Shown here piece after piece: positions 22,005 through 33,420 of a DNA stretch of 64,000 bases (its first letter is position 1; each line of letters begins with the position of its first letter). The translations under genes and the position numbers were made by a program. The DNA is from Ceratopteris richardii (taxonomy: Eukaryota > Streptophyta > Polypodiopsida > Polypodiales > Pteridaceae). The notes beneath the pieces were generated by a model that was not told where the DNA came from, searched no databases, and saw only the letters and a list, made by a program, of their open reading frames with translations. Location: positions 107,947,104 to 108,011,103 of the forward strand of contig CM035417.1 of NCBI GenBank assembly GCA_020310875.1. Reading direction: 5' to 3'.

Positions 22005-24735
22005 ATGGCCATGGCTGAAAGCAATGATGTATTCTGTATGTTGGTTGTTGAGGATATGTTGGATGGTACCAAATACCCATTATGGGATTATATGATGTTT
22101 CATGTACTGGTTGCTAAAGGACTGAGGGATATTGTGTAGGTTGTTGAAAAACATACTCTTACACTTGCAAGTAAAATTACTAAAGCTAATGTAGATGACA
22201 TTGAATATGGTGATATTCTTCAATTCCCTATTCGTGTTGCAGTTCCTCTTGCACCTACTATAGAGAAACTTTGTTGGGATGGAAAAGATGCTCAAGCAGA
22301 TGCATTCATAGATTTTTCTATGAAACATGCCATTATTCCTCACATTCACTCCTGTAAAATAGCAAGGGATGCTTGGGATACACTTGCCGCTTTATACAAA
22401 GCAAGAAATGAGGCTTATGTTGCTTACCTTTGAAAATAGATGGAGAGTGAGCACATGAAAGAAGGAGATTTCATGGATAGTTTTTTGACAAAGATCAAAG
22501 ATTTAAAGCACACTTGATTTGTGATAATGTAGTCTTGCCTGAGAGTTCACTTATGCAGACTGTTATGAATGGTATTCTAGATTCATATGGGATTATTGCT
22601 TCTACTCTTTGATTGATGATGAAATGAAATCCAATTTCCTTAACACTTAAGGATTTAGTCTTTGTTCTATTGCAAGAAGATGAGTCTAGGTTGAATAGGT
22701 CCATTATGCATGTTGCATATCAAGCTTTCTTCCCTAGCTAGAAGGGCAAAGGTAAATGGAGCTCATCTACTAATAAGCAGAAATTTGCTTACTCTACACA
22801 ATCAAAGAAGGATGAAAGAGATGGGAAGAAAACAGAAAAGTAGAAATTGTTTTGAAAATATTGTAAAGAAAATGATCATGTCATAAAGATTTGTCCAAAA
22901 CTGGCTGCAAAAGAGGCAAAGAAGAAAGAGGATAGAATGGTTGTTGCATAGGAATCTACACCCAAAACAAAATCTACTAATATTGTGCAAAGTGAAGAAT
23001 GGTCATTTACTACTATTTGCAGTAATGACCTATCTTCTCATGAACAGTGTATGTCTGTAGTAGACTTAGATGTTTGGTACTTTGATAGTCGGGAACCAAA
23101 CATATTATTTTGCAACCTACTTTCCTCACTTCACTTGAGCGTCCCCCTATAGGGAATACTGTCACATGCACCAACAACTCCTCTTATTGTATTGTTAGAG
23201 TTCATAAGGTCATTGTGACTAATGATGATGATAGTTTTTTTACACTGTTGAATGCTTTATTTATGATAGGGATCAAGAAAGATTTGTTATGAATTTTAGT
23301 ATTAGCCAAGATTAGCTTGGTTCTAAAATTTATTGATGATAGATGTAGAGTTCATGATATGTCAAATGGCGACATCATTATTGCTTTTGACATTTATGTT
23401 GTGGGTTGTATAAGCTCGCAGGTTATGCAAAATCTGTGAATGATTGAACATGTACAGTGCACGATTCTCAGGCTATCTTAGATTGAAAGCTTTAGCATGC
23501 ACACTTTGGTTATCTCAATTGTGCTAGTTTGCTATGCTTGTAGAAATTTGAAATGGGTTCTTCTGTACCCGAACTTGTGGCACCTAGTAAATAGGTCTAT
23601 GAAGGCTGTATTTTAGGAATAAAGCAGCATTCCTCCTTCCCAAAAGATGGTTCAGTTCAAGCTACTCAGAAAATGCAACTTGTTGAGAGTGATGTTTGTG
23701 GTCATATGCAAACACCTTCTTTTGGGAACTATCTTTACTTCGTGACTTTCATTGATACTTTTTCCATGCATGCATGGATGTATCCACTAAAAACAAAGTC
23801 TAAATTATTTATGTGCTTCAAAAAGTTTCTAGTTTTGGCTCAAAATGTGTCACCACGTAAAATGGGCACTCTCCATTGTGATCAAGGGGGGTAATATATG
23901 TCTTCTAAGTTGATTGCATTTTTGGCTGAACATGGGATAAAACATTAGTGTACATGCCTCTATACACCTCAATAAAATGGAGTTGCTGAAAGAAAGAACA
24001 TGTCACTCATGGAGATGGTGAGGTGTATGGGAAAGAGTCAGGCTTTACCACATAGTTTTTGGCTTCACGTTATTATGTATGCAACAAATGTACTTAATAG
24101 GTGTCCCACTAAAAAATTGCACTCTATCACCCCACATGAGGCTTGGCATGTTTGCAAGCCCTATGCTACTAACCTACGTGCCTTTGGTTGTCAGGCATAT
24201 GCATTAGTACCTGAACAACAACATACGAAATTGGATAATAAAGTAGTGAAATGTATTTTTGTTCGGTACCATTCTAAAAGGAAAGGCTATTATCTGTATC
24301 ATCTAGAAAGTAAACACATTTTGGTTAGTCATGATGTTGTTTTTATGAAAGATGCTATTCAACCATTACTTTCATGTACTAAGGAGACATCAGCTAACTC
24401 TGATGATGTGTATGACACTTTGATGCTCATGCATATCTTGTTTGAGCAAGAAGCAGCCTACTATGGCCACTTCTAAGTGTGAGGCTAAGTATATGAAAGC
24501 TTTCATAGTGACTGTTGAGTGTGTGCGGCTTAGAGTGCATTGGCAGTTGGAATGAACCCTATGTTCTTTGCTCGCATTAAGCACATTGAGGTGCACTATC
24601 ATTATGTTAGGGAGAGGTTCACTGTTAGAGAGATTAGTTTGGCATATGTGCCCAGATAGGAGAACATTGTAGACCTTTTTAGAAAGGCTCTGTCTAGGGA
24701 GAAGTTTGAAGCTTTTTGCAAAGCTTTGGGCTAAC
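22005..24735 (+). pseudogene. Family C copia polyprotein relic
   Basis: Gag starts at ATG 22005 (MAMAESNDVF) and continues with DGTKYPLWDYMMFHVLVAKG and CKIARDAWDTLAALY. A degenerate knuckle (KYCKENDHVIKICPK) follows near 22860, then a protease relic (DVWYFDS, 23072). Integrase is the best-kept part: NYLYFVTFIDTFSMHAWMYP, CFKKFLVLAQN and LHCDQGG at 23673-23894; NGVAERKNMSLMEMVRCM near 23980; HEAWHVCKP and AFGCQAYALVPEQQ at 24100-24476. Many stops and shifts occur. After DDVYDTLM it jumps to RNase H residues (CEAKYMKAFIVTVECVRL, KHIEVHYHYVRERF, SLAYVP, KALSREKFEAFCKALGL). Confidence 0.9.
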
Positions 24736-24814
24736 TTCCTTTTGTGGATGGATTCCACATAGGTTGGCACTTCCTTATACATGAGTGCCAATTTCTTTTT
24801 CACCGCATTGCTCC

Positions 24815-24822
24815 AAAGGGGA
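24815..24822 (+). promoter_or_regulatory. Polypurine tract, family C
   Basis: AAAGGGGA lies two bases before the TGTTGATAT of the 3' LTR. Confidence 0.65.
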
Positions 24823-24824
24823 CT

Positions 24825-25057
24825 TGTTGATATATATTGATAGCAATGTGTGTGAACACACTAGGATCTTTGGGCACTTTCTTCTCTCGTTAGGAGGTTC
24901 TTTTCCCCAGGCTTGTATATAAGCCTATAACCCTAACATTTCACTTATTTTTGTACATTCTCTTGGTAATACATTGAGCATTGTGTGTTATGCGCCAAGA
25001 TTCTTCTTCTTCTTCCTTTTGTTGTTCTTGTGCTCTTGCACACCTCAAACTCGACTG
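24825..25057 (+). repeat. 3' LTR, family C
   Basis: It starts TGTTGATATATATTG, has a TATA-like GTATATAAGCC near 24915, and ends at CTCGACTG, where the aligned 5' LTR has CTCCAACA. It is longer than the 5' copy because of a T/C-rich insertion near 25005. Confidence 0.8.
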
Positions 25058-25062
25058 ATTAA

Positions 25063-26401
25063 CAATGCTCTTGATTAGAATTCTACTTCAATTCCATTCA
25101 TCGTCAACCTCGAAAATGGGGCATGGATCTCTTTTTATAGTTTTCCCACTAGTTTTGGTGAATTTCAAACATAGTGTTTGGCATAGTTAAAAAGTAGGCT
25201 CTAAGTCTATTTGAGGTATCTAGTGGGCTCCAAAAACTATGAAAATTGGTGAGTAGACTCTAGTTAGCCTTTTGAAGCTTTGGTCCTCCTCAATGTGCAT
25301 AGAATGTAGTATTTAATTACGAAATTGGTTATTTATGATAGATGGGTAGTGATGAAAATCATATTTTGGATGTTTTGATGGAGTCATTTATGTTTGATAC
25401 TTGATTAATTGAAAAAAAATGGCCAAACATCACTTTTCCCTGTCTAGTTTTGGGTACCTATGGTAAGGTGAATATTGAATTTTCTTGCACACAAAGAGTT
25501 TTAAAAAGAATTCTTGGCATGGCAACACTGGTGAATGATACTCTTATAACCCTATAGTTAAAACTGCTTCAAATATTTATTTATTGCAAGCTATGAGGTA
25601 CTTGACTTGGCAAGGTAAGGAGTAGTAAACTCTGATGGATGGGATCACATGCATATCCTAAACTAGATCAAGATTGTCATTCTAAAAACTTGACATTGAG
25701 ATGTGGAGGGCTTTCATCATTCCAAATACCTTAAAAGTGGTTTGCATTATATCAATGATTTTAATTTGCTTTTTCCTACAACATTTGTCATTTGGTGTAT
25801 GGATGGTAGCCAATGAAGAATCCTTGTCGTCATACTATGTTGGTCAATGGGACCTATGGTGGTCTGAAGTAAGGATAGTTGATGCAGTCCTAAAATTTCT
25901 TATCATTTTGTACCTTAATTGCAAAGGTGTTCCATGTGTGTTGTCTTAGGATAGGACTAAAGCATGGATGTATAGTATGTAGAGTGGAACCTTTGTACAT
26001 GTTTGCATCATGTTTGGATATTCTTGTATTAACTATGCCTACTAGTAGGGTTGGAAGTCTCTTTCATGGTGCACCTTGGAGGTAGGTCTTCTCGTTGAAA
26101 CTATGTTGCATTAGGCACTTGTCTAGTGATCTCCTTGATCTCTACATTGTACTCAACTAGAATCAATAAATATGGCATATACTATATTTGGTGGGTCGAA
26201 TGTTGCTTCAATGTTATCTCTCATCTATTCTTATAGCCTTTGATTCTCTTCTCATGGTACATTTAGATTTTGACATAATAAACCTATATTCCTAGTTAAT
26301 TGAGCAGTCATATTTCTTCTTTGGTTCTTCTGTCATTTGTCTCCTTATAATTCTTCTTCCTAAATCATTTAAATCTTGTTCATCATTCTTTTATCTTCTC
26401 T
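25063..26401. other. No gene seen
   Basis: AT-rich sequence. An 82-codon frame at 25701-25949 (hydrophobic, Trp-rich) has no recognisable motif and is probably chance. Confidence 0.4.
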
Positions 26402-26865
26402 TCAACATTTGCAATATGAATAAATAGAGATTTGATCAACATGTGAATTCCAAGCAGTCTTTTGCATGATATCATCTCTAGCTTTAATTAGAGCTTGGAT
26501 AGAATAATTTTTTGTTTCTGTAGATTCATCACTTATAATATCACTATCTATATAATCTAATTTTACTCTAGAAGACCATTTCTTTGCTTCAAAAATATTC
26601 TCATAAAGTTTTTTCATCCCCCCTTTTCTCCAATTAACAACTAAAGGAAGATTCTTCCTATGATCACATAGCTTCTTAGCAATATCAATGACAAGTTTTT
26701 GTTCCTTAGCCTCATTTAAAGCCTCCCAAGTAAAGGTGAGAAAATCAATGGAATCACACCAAAAACATCTCCTAAAGTTGGTTTTCCAATGCTCATTAAA
26801 GTTTATTTGATTGGTCAGTCTGCAAATCCGGATTTCTTTTGCGCAAGCACAAATCTTCCAGACAA
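26402..26865 (-). CDS. Unrecognised open frame of about 150 codons
   Basis: The minus-strand frame is open from about 26865 to the stop at 26402; the first ATG is at 26617. The middle is protein-like: FWCDSIDFLTFTWEALNE, KKLCDHRKNLPLVVNWRK, YENIFEAKKWSSRVKLDY, IQALIKARDDIMQKTAWN. Composition is charged and helical rather than repeat-like. I do not recognise the family. It directly follows a decayed GAUT fragment on the same strand, so it could be a captured exon, part of a transposon protein, or chance. There are no signal peptide or membrane segments. Confidence 0.35.
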
Positions 26866-26879
26866 TTCTCTAGTTTTAC

Positions 26880-27121
26880 GTATATGGAAAAGGAGCCAGA
26901 ATGGGATCTTCAAGATTTTTTAGATTTACATGGATCTGCTAATCCTCAGAGAGGGAAAAGAACTCTATTGTTAGAAACATGGATAGACAATGCAATCCTT
27001 TTGGTGTTGTCTTTCCTAAGTTGTTGAAGAATAGTACTTTGCCTTATCAAGGCATCAGTTTAATCATCTGCAGCATGTACCATTGTCGTGAATCTTCTAG
27101 TTGTAGCCTTGTAGTCATGAG
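26880..27121 (-). pseudogene. GAUT (galacturonosyltransferase) fragment, copy 2
   Basis: Minus-strand frames give HDYKATTRRFTTMVHAADD, TDALIRQSTILQQL and, after shifts, IEFFSLSED and QIHVNLKNLEDP. These match position by position the better-kept fragment at 51893-52415, whose relation to plant GAUT enzymes (GT8 family, homogalacturonan synthesis in the Golgi) is clear. Only the region before the catalytic domain remains. Several frameshifts and a stop break it. It ends abruptly at a GA microsatellite at 27121. Confidence 0.72.
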
Positions 27122-27187
27122 AGAGAGAGAGAGAGATTAATAGAAAGAAAATTTGGCACTATTTGAGTTTAAGGATTAGACAAGCTC

Positions 27188-27267
<80 letters not shown>

Positions 27268-27670
27268 CTCTTAGCAACACACACAGAGAATCGGAGAGAG
27301 AGAGATGTTATAGGATGCTACTGTAATTGAGGGAGAGAGAGAGAGAGATAGAGAGATAGAAGAAGAAAGAGAGAGAGAGAGAGGGGAGAGGGAGTGATAG
27401 AGAGAGAGAGACAAAGATAGAGAGGAGGAGAGAGATAAACTATGATAATAGAGAGAGAAAATGTAGCAATAGGGAAATGAAGCTCAGGTGTAGGGGAGAT
27501 AGAGACAAATAGATAGATAGAAAGAGAGAGAGGGATAGAGAGAGAGAGAGATAGGGAAAGAAACTATGGTAATGGCAAATGTAGAGTACTCGATGGCGTA
27601 GAGGAATTTGAAGATGTGACATGATCGGAGGGAGGGAGAGAGGGAGGGAGATAGATAGATAGATAGAGAG
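27122..27670. repeat. GA-rich block with several (GA)n microsatellites
   Basis: Long (GA)n runs (the main one at about 27192-27270) are separated by unique words such as GACTCTTAGCAACACA and GGCAAATGTAGAGTA. The same words in the same order occur at 33120-33430, so this is one dispersed repeat with embedded microsatellites. Open frames here are only Arg/Glu or Ser/Leu repeats. Confidence 0.85.
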
Positions 27671-29694
27671 AGAGAGAAGCTATGGGAGAGAAGTTCAATG
27701 CAATATCGGAGTGAAGGGCTCAGTTGATGAATCAACTCCACCACTAGTGTTCCAATAATAGTGTAGGTTGGGTGCTCTCTAGTGCTTTCCAAGGAGTGAA
27801 GCACTAACTTATGAATCCTCAAGAAATGTGATCAGATCAATTTGCAAAGAAAAGATATCGAAAATCCTCAAGAATGATAGGGAAACAAGTCATCATAGTC
27901 GGTCACACATCATGGGTTTGAGGATGTTGAGAGTACTCATAACAAAATCGCCACTGTGTAATTCCTTGTGTAATTCCTTCAATTGCAAACAGTCCAAAAA
28001 CAAATGCAAAAAGAAAATGTAAAGCTTCCTCAATTTTTGTTGTGTTATGTGTTGAAGTAGCCAAAACATACGTCGTTCTTCCTACAACAGTTTGTAAGCA
28101 CGAACGCCAAAGATGCATTCGATCCTATGTTCTTTATTATTCAGAATTGATGCCAACTATAATAGATGATCATTTCATCATTCTAAAGAGAGTTTGCAAA
28201 ATGTGCACAAGTTTTTCTTTCTAAAGGCTAAATTGTTATAAACTTAGTAGGATTATGTTAACTTTGGAAAAAAAATCCTTGATCTCTAAAACGGTCATCT
28301 GTTTCGTGTGCATTGGTATTTGTTAAATGTTTCATGTTGTAATAATAAAAAACGCACAGATCTTTATAATTCGAGTATTCTTCCGATATTCAACAGCGAA
28401 ACAATCGACAAATGCACAATGAGAAATCCTAAACAATAAACGCAGGTAAAATCTCTCATAGAACACAATGGACTTTTGACGATTTATCAAATTGCTAGGC
28501 GTGGTAGACCTCCATGATTCTCACATGAAGAAATGCAAACAGAGCCTATTCAAATTCGAGGAAATTTCAAAACCCAACTGGTGATGGCAACATAGTTTGA
28601 ATAAAACACTTAGAAAGGACATTGGTCTTTGTATACTCATAGCTTGAGGCTGCCGCACGCATCTCTTTGTTGTATAAATAAAGCCTTCAATAGTACTTAT
28701 TCATCATAAGAGTGACATTGACTACGCGACCGATACTTCAATACTATAAGAGTCGTTTGGCTTCTGTTTGTTGTAATCGGATGCTGAAGTGGTGTCGGAT
28801 AGAGCTTGCCAGATGGATTGCCGGATCAACTCTCTCGGAGTGTAGGCGATAAATTTAAAGTGTGTCAGAAGATACTTCCTTCTTCCAATGCACTTGTTCT
28901 GAAGTACCATGTATTAATGTAGCGTAATTTATGCTGTGCTGCTCAACATTTGCTTTATTGAATCTGAAGTACCATGTATTAATGTAGCGCAGCCATTCTT
29001 CTTTATATTTGATCATAATCACTTCATTAAAGTCCTTCAATGCAAGAAGTGATCTAGTGAATATCTTTCCTCTGCTTCGCTTTTCCTTCGATGGTGCGAC
29101 CAACCTTGCAAAGAGTTAGGAGCCTATCCTCTTCTTTGTGATGATCCAGAAATTGCAAAGTGCTTCTTTCATGGGAATCAGCGTGCTATTCTTGTGTGTT
29201 AGATGCAATTAGAAGATAGTGTGATCTATATTTTCTTGAAAGAGCTCTCTCTCTCTCTCTCTCCTTGTTTCTCTCTCCCTTCGTGATGCCCAACAAAATT
29301 TGGAACCTTCTAGACAAGAAGCATTTGGAGCTTCCCTTCCCCCATCCGCCTGTGTGTTGGACAGCACTTAAAAAAACGTGGCTTAGAGGAATCCGACAAG
29401 GCAAGAGAAGCCCCGCTACGCAAGCCACAGAGCATCCCCATAAAGCAGGGCCTGAGATTTCCATACTCCAACTCTCCTTCTGTGATCGTAGCTCCCAGAA
29501 AAAACCTCTGCGTGCACACCTCATATTTTTTTTTCTCTTTTTATGCCTCGCAAGATTATTCTAAAAAGCACACAATTGCAACACCTGTCCCCATGCAAAC
29601 GTGAGTTTTTGTTGGAGTTTGCATTTTCCACACTTCAACAATTCAAATTAATAAGCGTGCAAAATTCATTCATGATTGTTAGATTAGATCATTT
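27671..29694. other. No gene seen; one short duplicated word
   Basis: Small open frames (60-112 codons) have no supported product. A 27-base word beginning TCTGAAGTACCATGTA is present at 28898-28924 and again at 28963-28989. A (CT)n run lies at about 29245-29263. Confidence 0.4.
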
Positions 29695-30023
29695 TGAAGA
29701 AATGAAAATGGACTACTCCTACTCTACTCACATGCACATATCTAAAAAGCTAAGGAGGAAGGAACAAAAGATAACAAAACATGATGAATGAATTAAAATA
29801 GAAATGGAAATGACTTACATAAGATGCTCTATGAGCATGGTGACTCCATGAGGAGTGGAAGTGCACTCTTGGCAATGAGCTAGAGTGGAATGACTTCTGT
29901 GGAGTGAAGGAGAGGCCTTGCTTATATGGAGTTCGGGAGAATTCCCTTGCATGTGGGATAAGTGAGCTTGGATGAGAATGATTCTAGCTTTGGACAAAAG
30001 GGTGGAGCATGGAACTCTCAACA
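29695..30023 (-). repeat. 3' LTR of the minus-strand non-autonomous element
   Basis: The left copy of the 329-bp repeat. A short TATA-like word is not obvious. It carries CTAGAATCATTCT and CCATATAAGCAAGGCC in minus orientation; the latter may serve as the promoter box. Confidence 0.9.
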
Positions 30024-32090
30024 CCCCCCTCCATGTGATGACCCTTTTGTTTTTAATGTGGGGGACTAGTGATATATGGGATCACTTAGTCCATTTGGTT
30101 TTTAGGATCCAAGGACATATGGGATCCTTGAACATAACTTGGACATATGGGATCCAAGTTTGGGACATATGGTAGTTCCATGGTATGTGGGATATATGGC
30201 ATCCCGAGGATCTTGGGACATATGGGATCCCAAGACATATACAAGGGTTCACATCATGGGGTAGGTAGTGATTTGGATCCATTTCTCATCTCCTTTGTTC
30301 CTCGTGGTCCTTGATTGTATCCTTAGTCTTTCTCTTTGTGTTGTAGAAGGTTTTGTTGTTGTAGACTTCTTGGGATCCATTGATGGGATCTTTGGTAGGC
30401 TACTTTTGCTTCTTGTGAACTTTGATTAGCATGTGTTCAAGCCATAGGGAAGGTCTTACCAATCCTTTGGGAGGCAGTGTCTAGTCCCTTTACATGGGGC
30501 TTGTTCTCTCTTGTTGTTGGCTTTCCGTAGCATAGATTGCATAGGGGTACATAGTATCAGTGGGATATTCATAAGTGAAGACTCAAAAGATCGGTGTGGA
30601 TGTGTACATGGATCTTTGTGTCACCATAGTGAATATCTATTTCAATCTCTATCTCATGAACGTTTAGGCTCTATGTGCTCAAATCTAGCAAAAATAGGAT
30701 GCCATGTATCATTCTATCTTGCGCGCTCTTTCTCAAATCTATTTTCACATAAATGCCAGTTGTCATTTTGTATGTCGCAAGCAACATACATCAATGATGT
30801 TCACAGTGATATCTTGCTTTCTTCAAGATATGACACTGAAGTAAGCGTGTGCACCCATCGCACATGGCCACTAGAATATCTGACACTTTTCTGTCTCTCA
30901 GTCGAGCGGTCCTGGATGGAGGCAATCTGGAAAGCGCGTTGGCCGCTAGAAAACTGCCCTTATTACGTCATTCTTCGCTAATAGCTATTGGGGGGGGAGA
31001 AAATTTGGCCGCATGCCCTACACGATGCTAGTAGAATCACGTGATGTAGCAGTTTTATCTGGTGTTGCGCATCTCAATACACTGTATCAATGACGAAACA
31101 CATCCTGACGGACAATGCGCGTTGGCTTTACCCTCGCTCTCTAGGTTCACCTGTCCCGGTCATCTGAGCTTGCCGTAGAGGCGGCCAAGAACCTTCTCTG
31201 GCTGAGGTCCAGGAACAACATCTCTCTTGCTGGAGGTAGACTGAGAATAATCTTCTCTATTTACATCGTTTGCACCAAAAAGGCACATGTGCGAAAGCCA
31301 TTCTGTGGAGAGCCACTTTGTTTCCCGTATGCTTTCTCTGTCTTTGATGGCGATCAACAGTGTGCCTAACGTTTGCAAGATAGAAGCCTCTATGTCTCTC
31401 TTAGAAGCCTATCGAACAGAGTGTGTGCCATAGCCTATAGGTTAAGGCTTTCACCGATCTCTGTGAATCTAAACCTCCCGTGTTGCAGGACCCATCTCTT
31501 GCCTTCTTGCTGGTGTTCCACGATCCATCTCTCTCCAAAGTTTGAAATCCAACATTGCGCGTATGAGTCTTCATTCTGATCTAGTCATGCTCTGCGTAAT
31601 GCATGTTCTTGTGCTTCTTGCATGGAGCAGATGTCCCATCTTCTCATGCAAAGTCTGTAGATCTTTTCGAATGCTTGCCATGCATACCAGTAGTGAGCTA
31701 GCCTGCAGCCTCTCATAGCTCCAACAACTCCATCACCATAGCAGAATTTCTCTTGGCCTTCGTCTTATCTCTCAAACGTGTTGTGCATGTCTTCAGTTTC
31801 TCATGGATTTGAATCCATTATTCTCTATTGCTAAATGATTGAAATGATGCTGACATTTTTACTTTAGACTATGAGGGCGCATAAAATGCCATATGCCATT
31901 ACTCGAATGATGAAATGTATGCATAATCAACAAAAATGAGTACAATAATAGAGAAATAAAAATGAAAGACTTGGTGATTAAAAGCACTTTCATTGAAGAA
32001 AATATGTGATATGGGAGGGATTAAGAATAGAGTAGATGTAAATGATGAAAATAATGAAAGAAAATCTCCAAGAAAAAATAATTGACCTAT
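30024..32090 (-). other. Interior of the non-autonomous LTR element; possible captured sequence
   Basis: No retroviral-type domain is present. Near the 3' LTR (30055-30245) the word GGACATATGGGATCC and variants recur at least four times. The central part, about 30850-31800, is less AT-rich than its surroundings. On the minus strand it has a protein-like frame with few stops (YAWQAFEKIYRLCMRRWD, NFGERWIVEHQQEGKRW, FRFTEIGESLNL, about 31720-31400) and a 72-codon frame at 31378-31160. I do not recognise either. A transduplicated host-gene piece is possible but unproven. Confidence 0.5.
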
Positions 32091-32102
32091 GCTCTAATAC
32101 CA
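32091..32102 (-). promoter_or_regulatory. Primer-binding site of the non-autonomous element
   Basis: On the minus strand it reads TGGTATTAGAGC and touches the end of the 5' LTR. It is the tRNA-Met type site with a C-to-T change, shared with family C. Confidence 0.88.
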
Positions 32103-32431
32103 TGATGAAATGAAAATGGACTACTCCTACTCTACTCACATGCACACATCTAAAAAGCTAAGGAGGAAGGAACAAAAGATAACAAAACATGATGAATGAA
32201 TTAAAATAGAAATGGAAATTACTTACATAAGATGCTCTATGAGCATGGTGACTCCATGAGGAGTGGAAGTGCACTCTTGGCAATGAGCTAGAGTGGAATG
32301 ACTTTTGTGGAGTGAAGGAGAGGCCTTGCTTATATGGAGTTTGGGAGAGTTCCCTTGCATGTGGGATAAGTGATCTTGCATGAGAATGATTCTAGCTTTG
32401 GACAAAAGGGTGGAGCATGGAAATCTCAACA
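32103..32431 (-). repeat. 5' LTR of the minus-strand non-autonomous element
   Basis: The right copy of the 329-bp repeat. On the minus strand it starts TGTTGAGATTTCC and ends TTTCATTTCATCA. It is immediately followed by the PBS. Confidence 0.9.
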
Positions 32432-32436
32432 CATTT

Positions 32437-32855
32437 TTCAATTGATCACCAAATTTTGCTTGTTTCAAATGAAGCATAGAATCATTTGTGGGGACAAATC
32501 AAGTTGGCAAAACATCTCTATACTAGAAAGAAGTTTTCCCCATGCTCATAAAACTTCCTTCATGAATACCATTGGTTTTCTCTATAAATGCACCTTGTTA
32601 TAGCTATCTCATGATTATGAAGTGATAAATCTAAGCTCAAATATACCAAGGAGATCCCATAAAGTTTTGCATAAGAAACCTCACACATGCAATGGTAATA
32701 TATGCCAAACCCTTCACTCTTCTCAAACAAGTGCTATTTGGAAGGATAGAGAAAACCTAAGGGCATTTCCTTATCTTTGGACGATAATCATGAAGTTACA
32801 AACCTTAATGACATCACATGCGACATACAGAGTAGAAAGGAAGGAGATTTGAGAG
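32437..32855. other. No gene seen
   Basis: Unique-looking AT-rich sequence between the LTR element and a GA-rich block. No motif is supported. Confidence 0.4.
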
Positions 32856-33037
32856 AAATTTTGGGACAGAGAGAGAGGGATAGAGACATGAATTCAATCA
32901 GAAATGAGAGAGAGAGAGAGAGAGACAGAAGAGGGTTTGGGATCGCACGAAAGAAAGCAAGAGTAGAGACAATGATAAAGAGATTAACAGAAAGAGGGTC
33001 TGACACTACCCAAGTCCAAAGAGAAAAGAAGCTCGAG

Positions 33038-33122
<85 letters not shown>

Positions 33123-33306
33123 CTTAGCAACACATAGAGAGAACCGTAGAGAGAGAGATGTTGTTGGGTGCTAGTGTGGTTGTAGAAGAGAGAGAAAGTG
33201 AGAGAGAGATAGAGGAAGAAAGATAGAGAGTGGAATGAGAGAGAGGAGACAGAAACTTTGATGATAGAGTGAGAAAATAATGCAATGGGGAATGAAACTC
33301 ATCTGC

Positions 33307-33358
<52 letters not shown>

Positions 33359-33420
33359 ATGGCAATGGCAAATGTAGAGTAGTTGAAGGCATAGAGGAAT
33401 TCGGAGATGGTGCATGATCG

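Larger units (their letters stand above)
21446..25057 (+). mobile_element. Family C copia retrotransposon, internally deleted
   Basis: A 3.6-kb element with short LTRs (21446-21656 and 24825-25057), a PBS-like site, decayed gag-protease-integrase, the RNase H end and a PPT. The flanks ATTAA (21441-21445 and 25058-25062) are a likely target duplication. When the LTR ends are aligned over 16 bases, both stop exactly where ATTAA begins on the right. The RT and most of RNase H are missing: integrase ends near 24430 and RNase H resumes near 24450. A copy with this structure could move only by using enzymes from a relative. Confidence 0.85.
29695..32431 (-). mobile_element. Non-autonomous LTR retrotransposon with PBS, PPT and TSD
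   Basis: Two 329-bp direct repeats (29695-30023 and 32103-32431) differ at 9 positions by my count. Read on the minus strand each begins TGTTGAGA; the 5' LTR (32431-32103) ends TTTCATCA. The 5' LTR is followed at once by TGGTATTAGAGC (32102-32091). The 3' LTR is preceded by a purine run, GGAGGGGGG (about 30024-30032). The whole is flanked by the 5-bp duplication CATTT (29690-29694 and 32432-32436). The 2.08-kb interior has no gag or pol motif, so the element depended on an autonomous partner. It fits the TRIM/LARD class in structure, with intermediate size. Confidence 0.92.

Noticed and set aside
27440..27822. Ser/Leu-rich and Arg/Glu-rich open frames in GA blocks (also near 32777-33127 and 33299-33541)
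   Set aside because: They are translations of (GA)n or (CT)n microsatellites.
29186..31031. Overlapping 60-156 codon frames on both strands
   Set aside because: No start or promoter context, no motif, and mutually overlapping in several frames.
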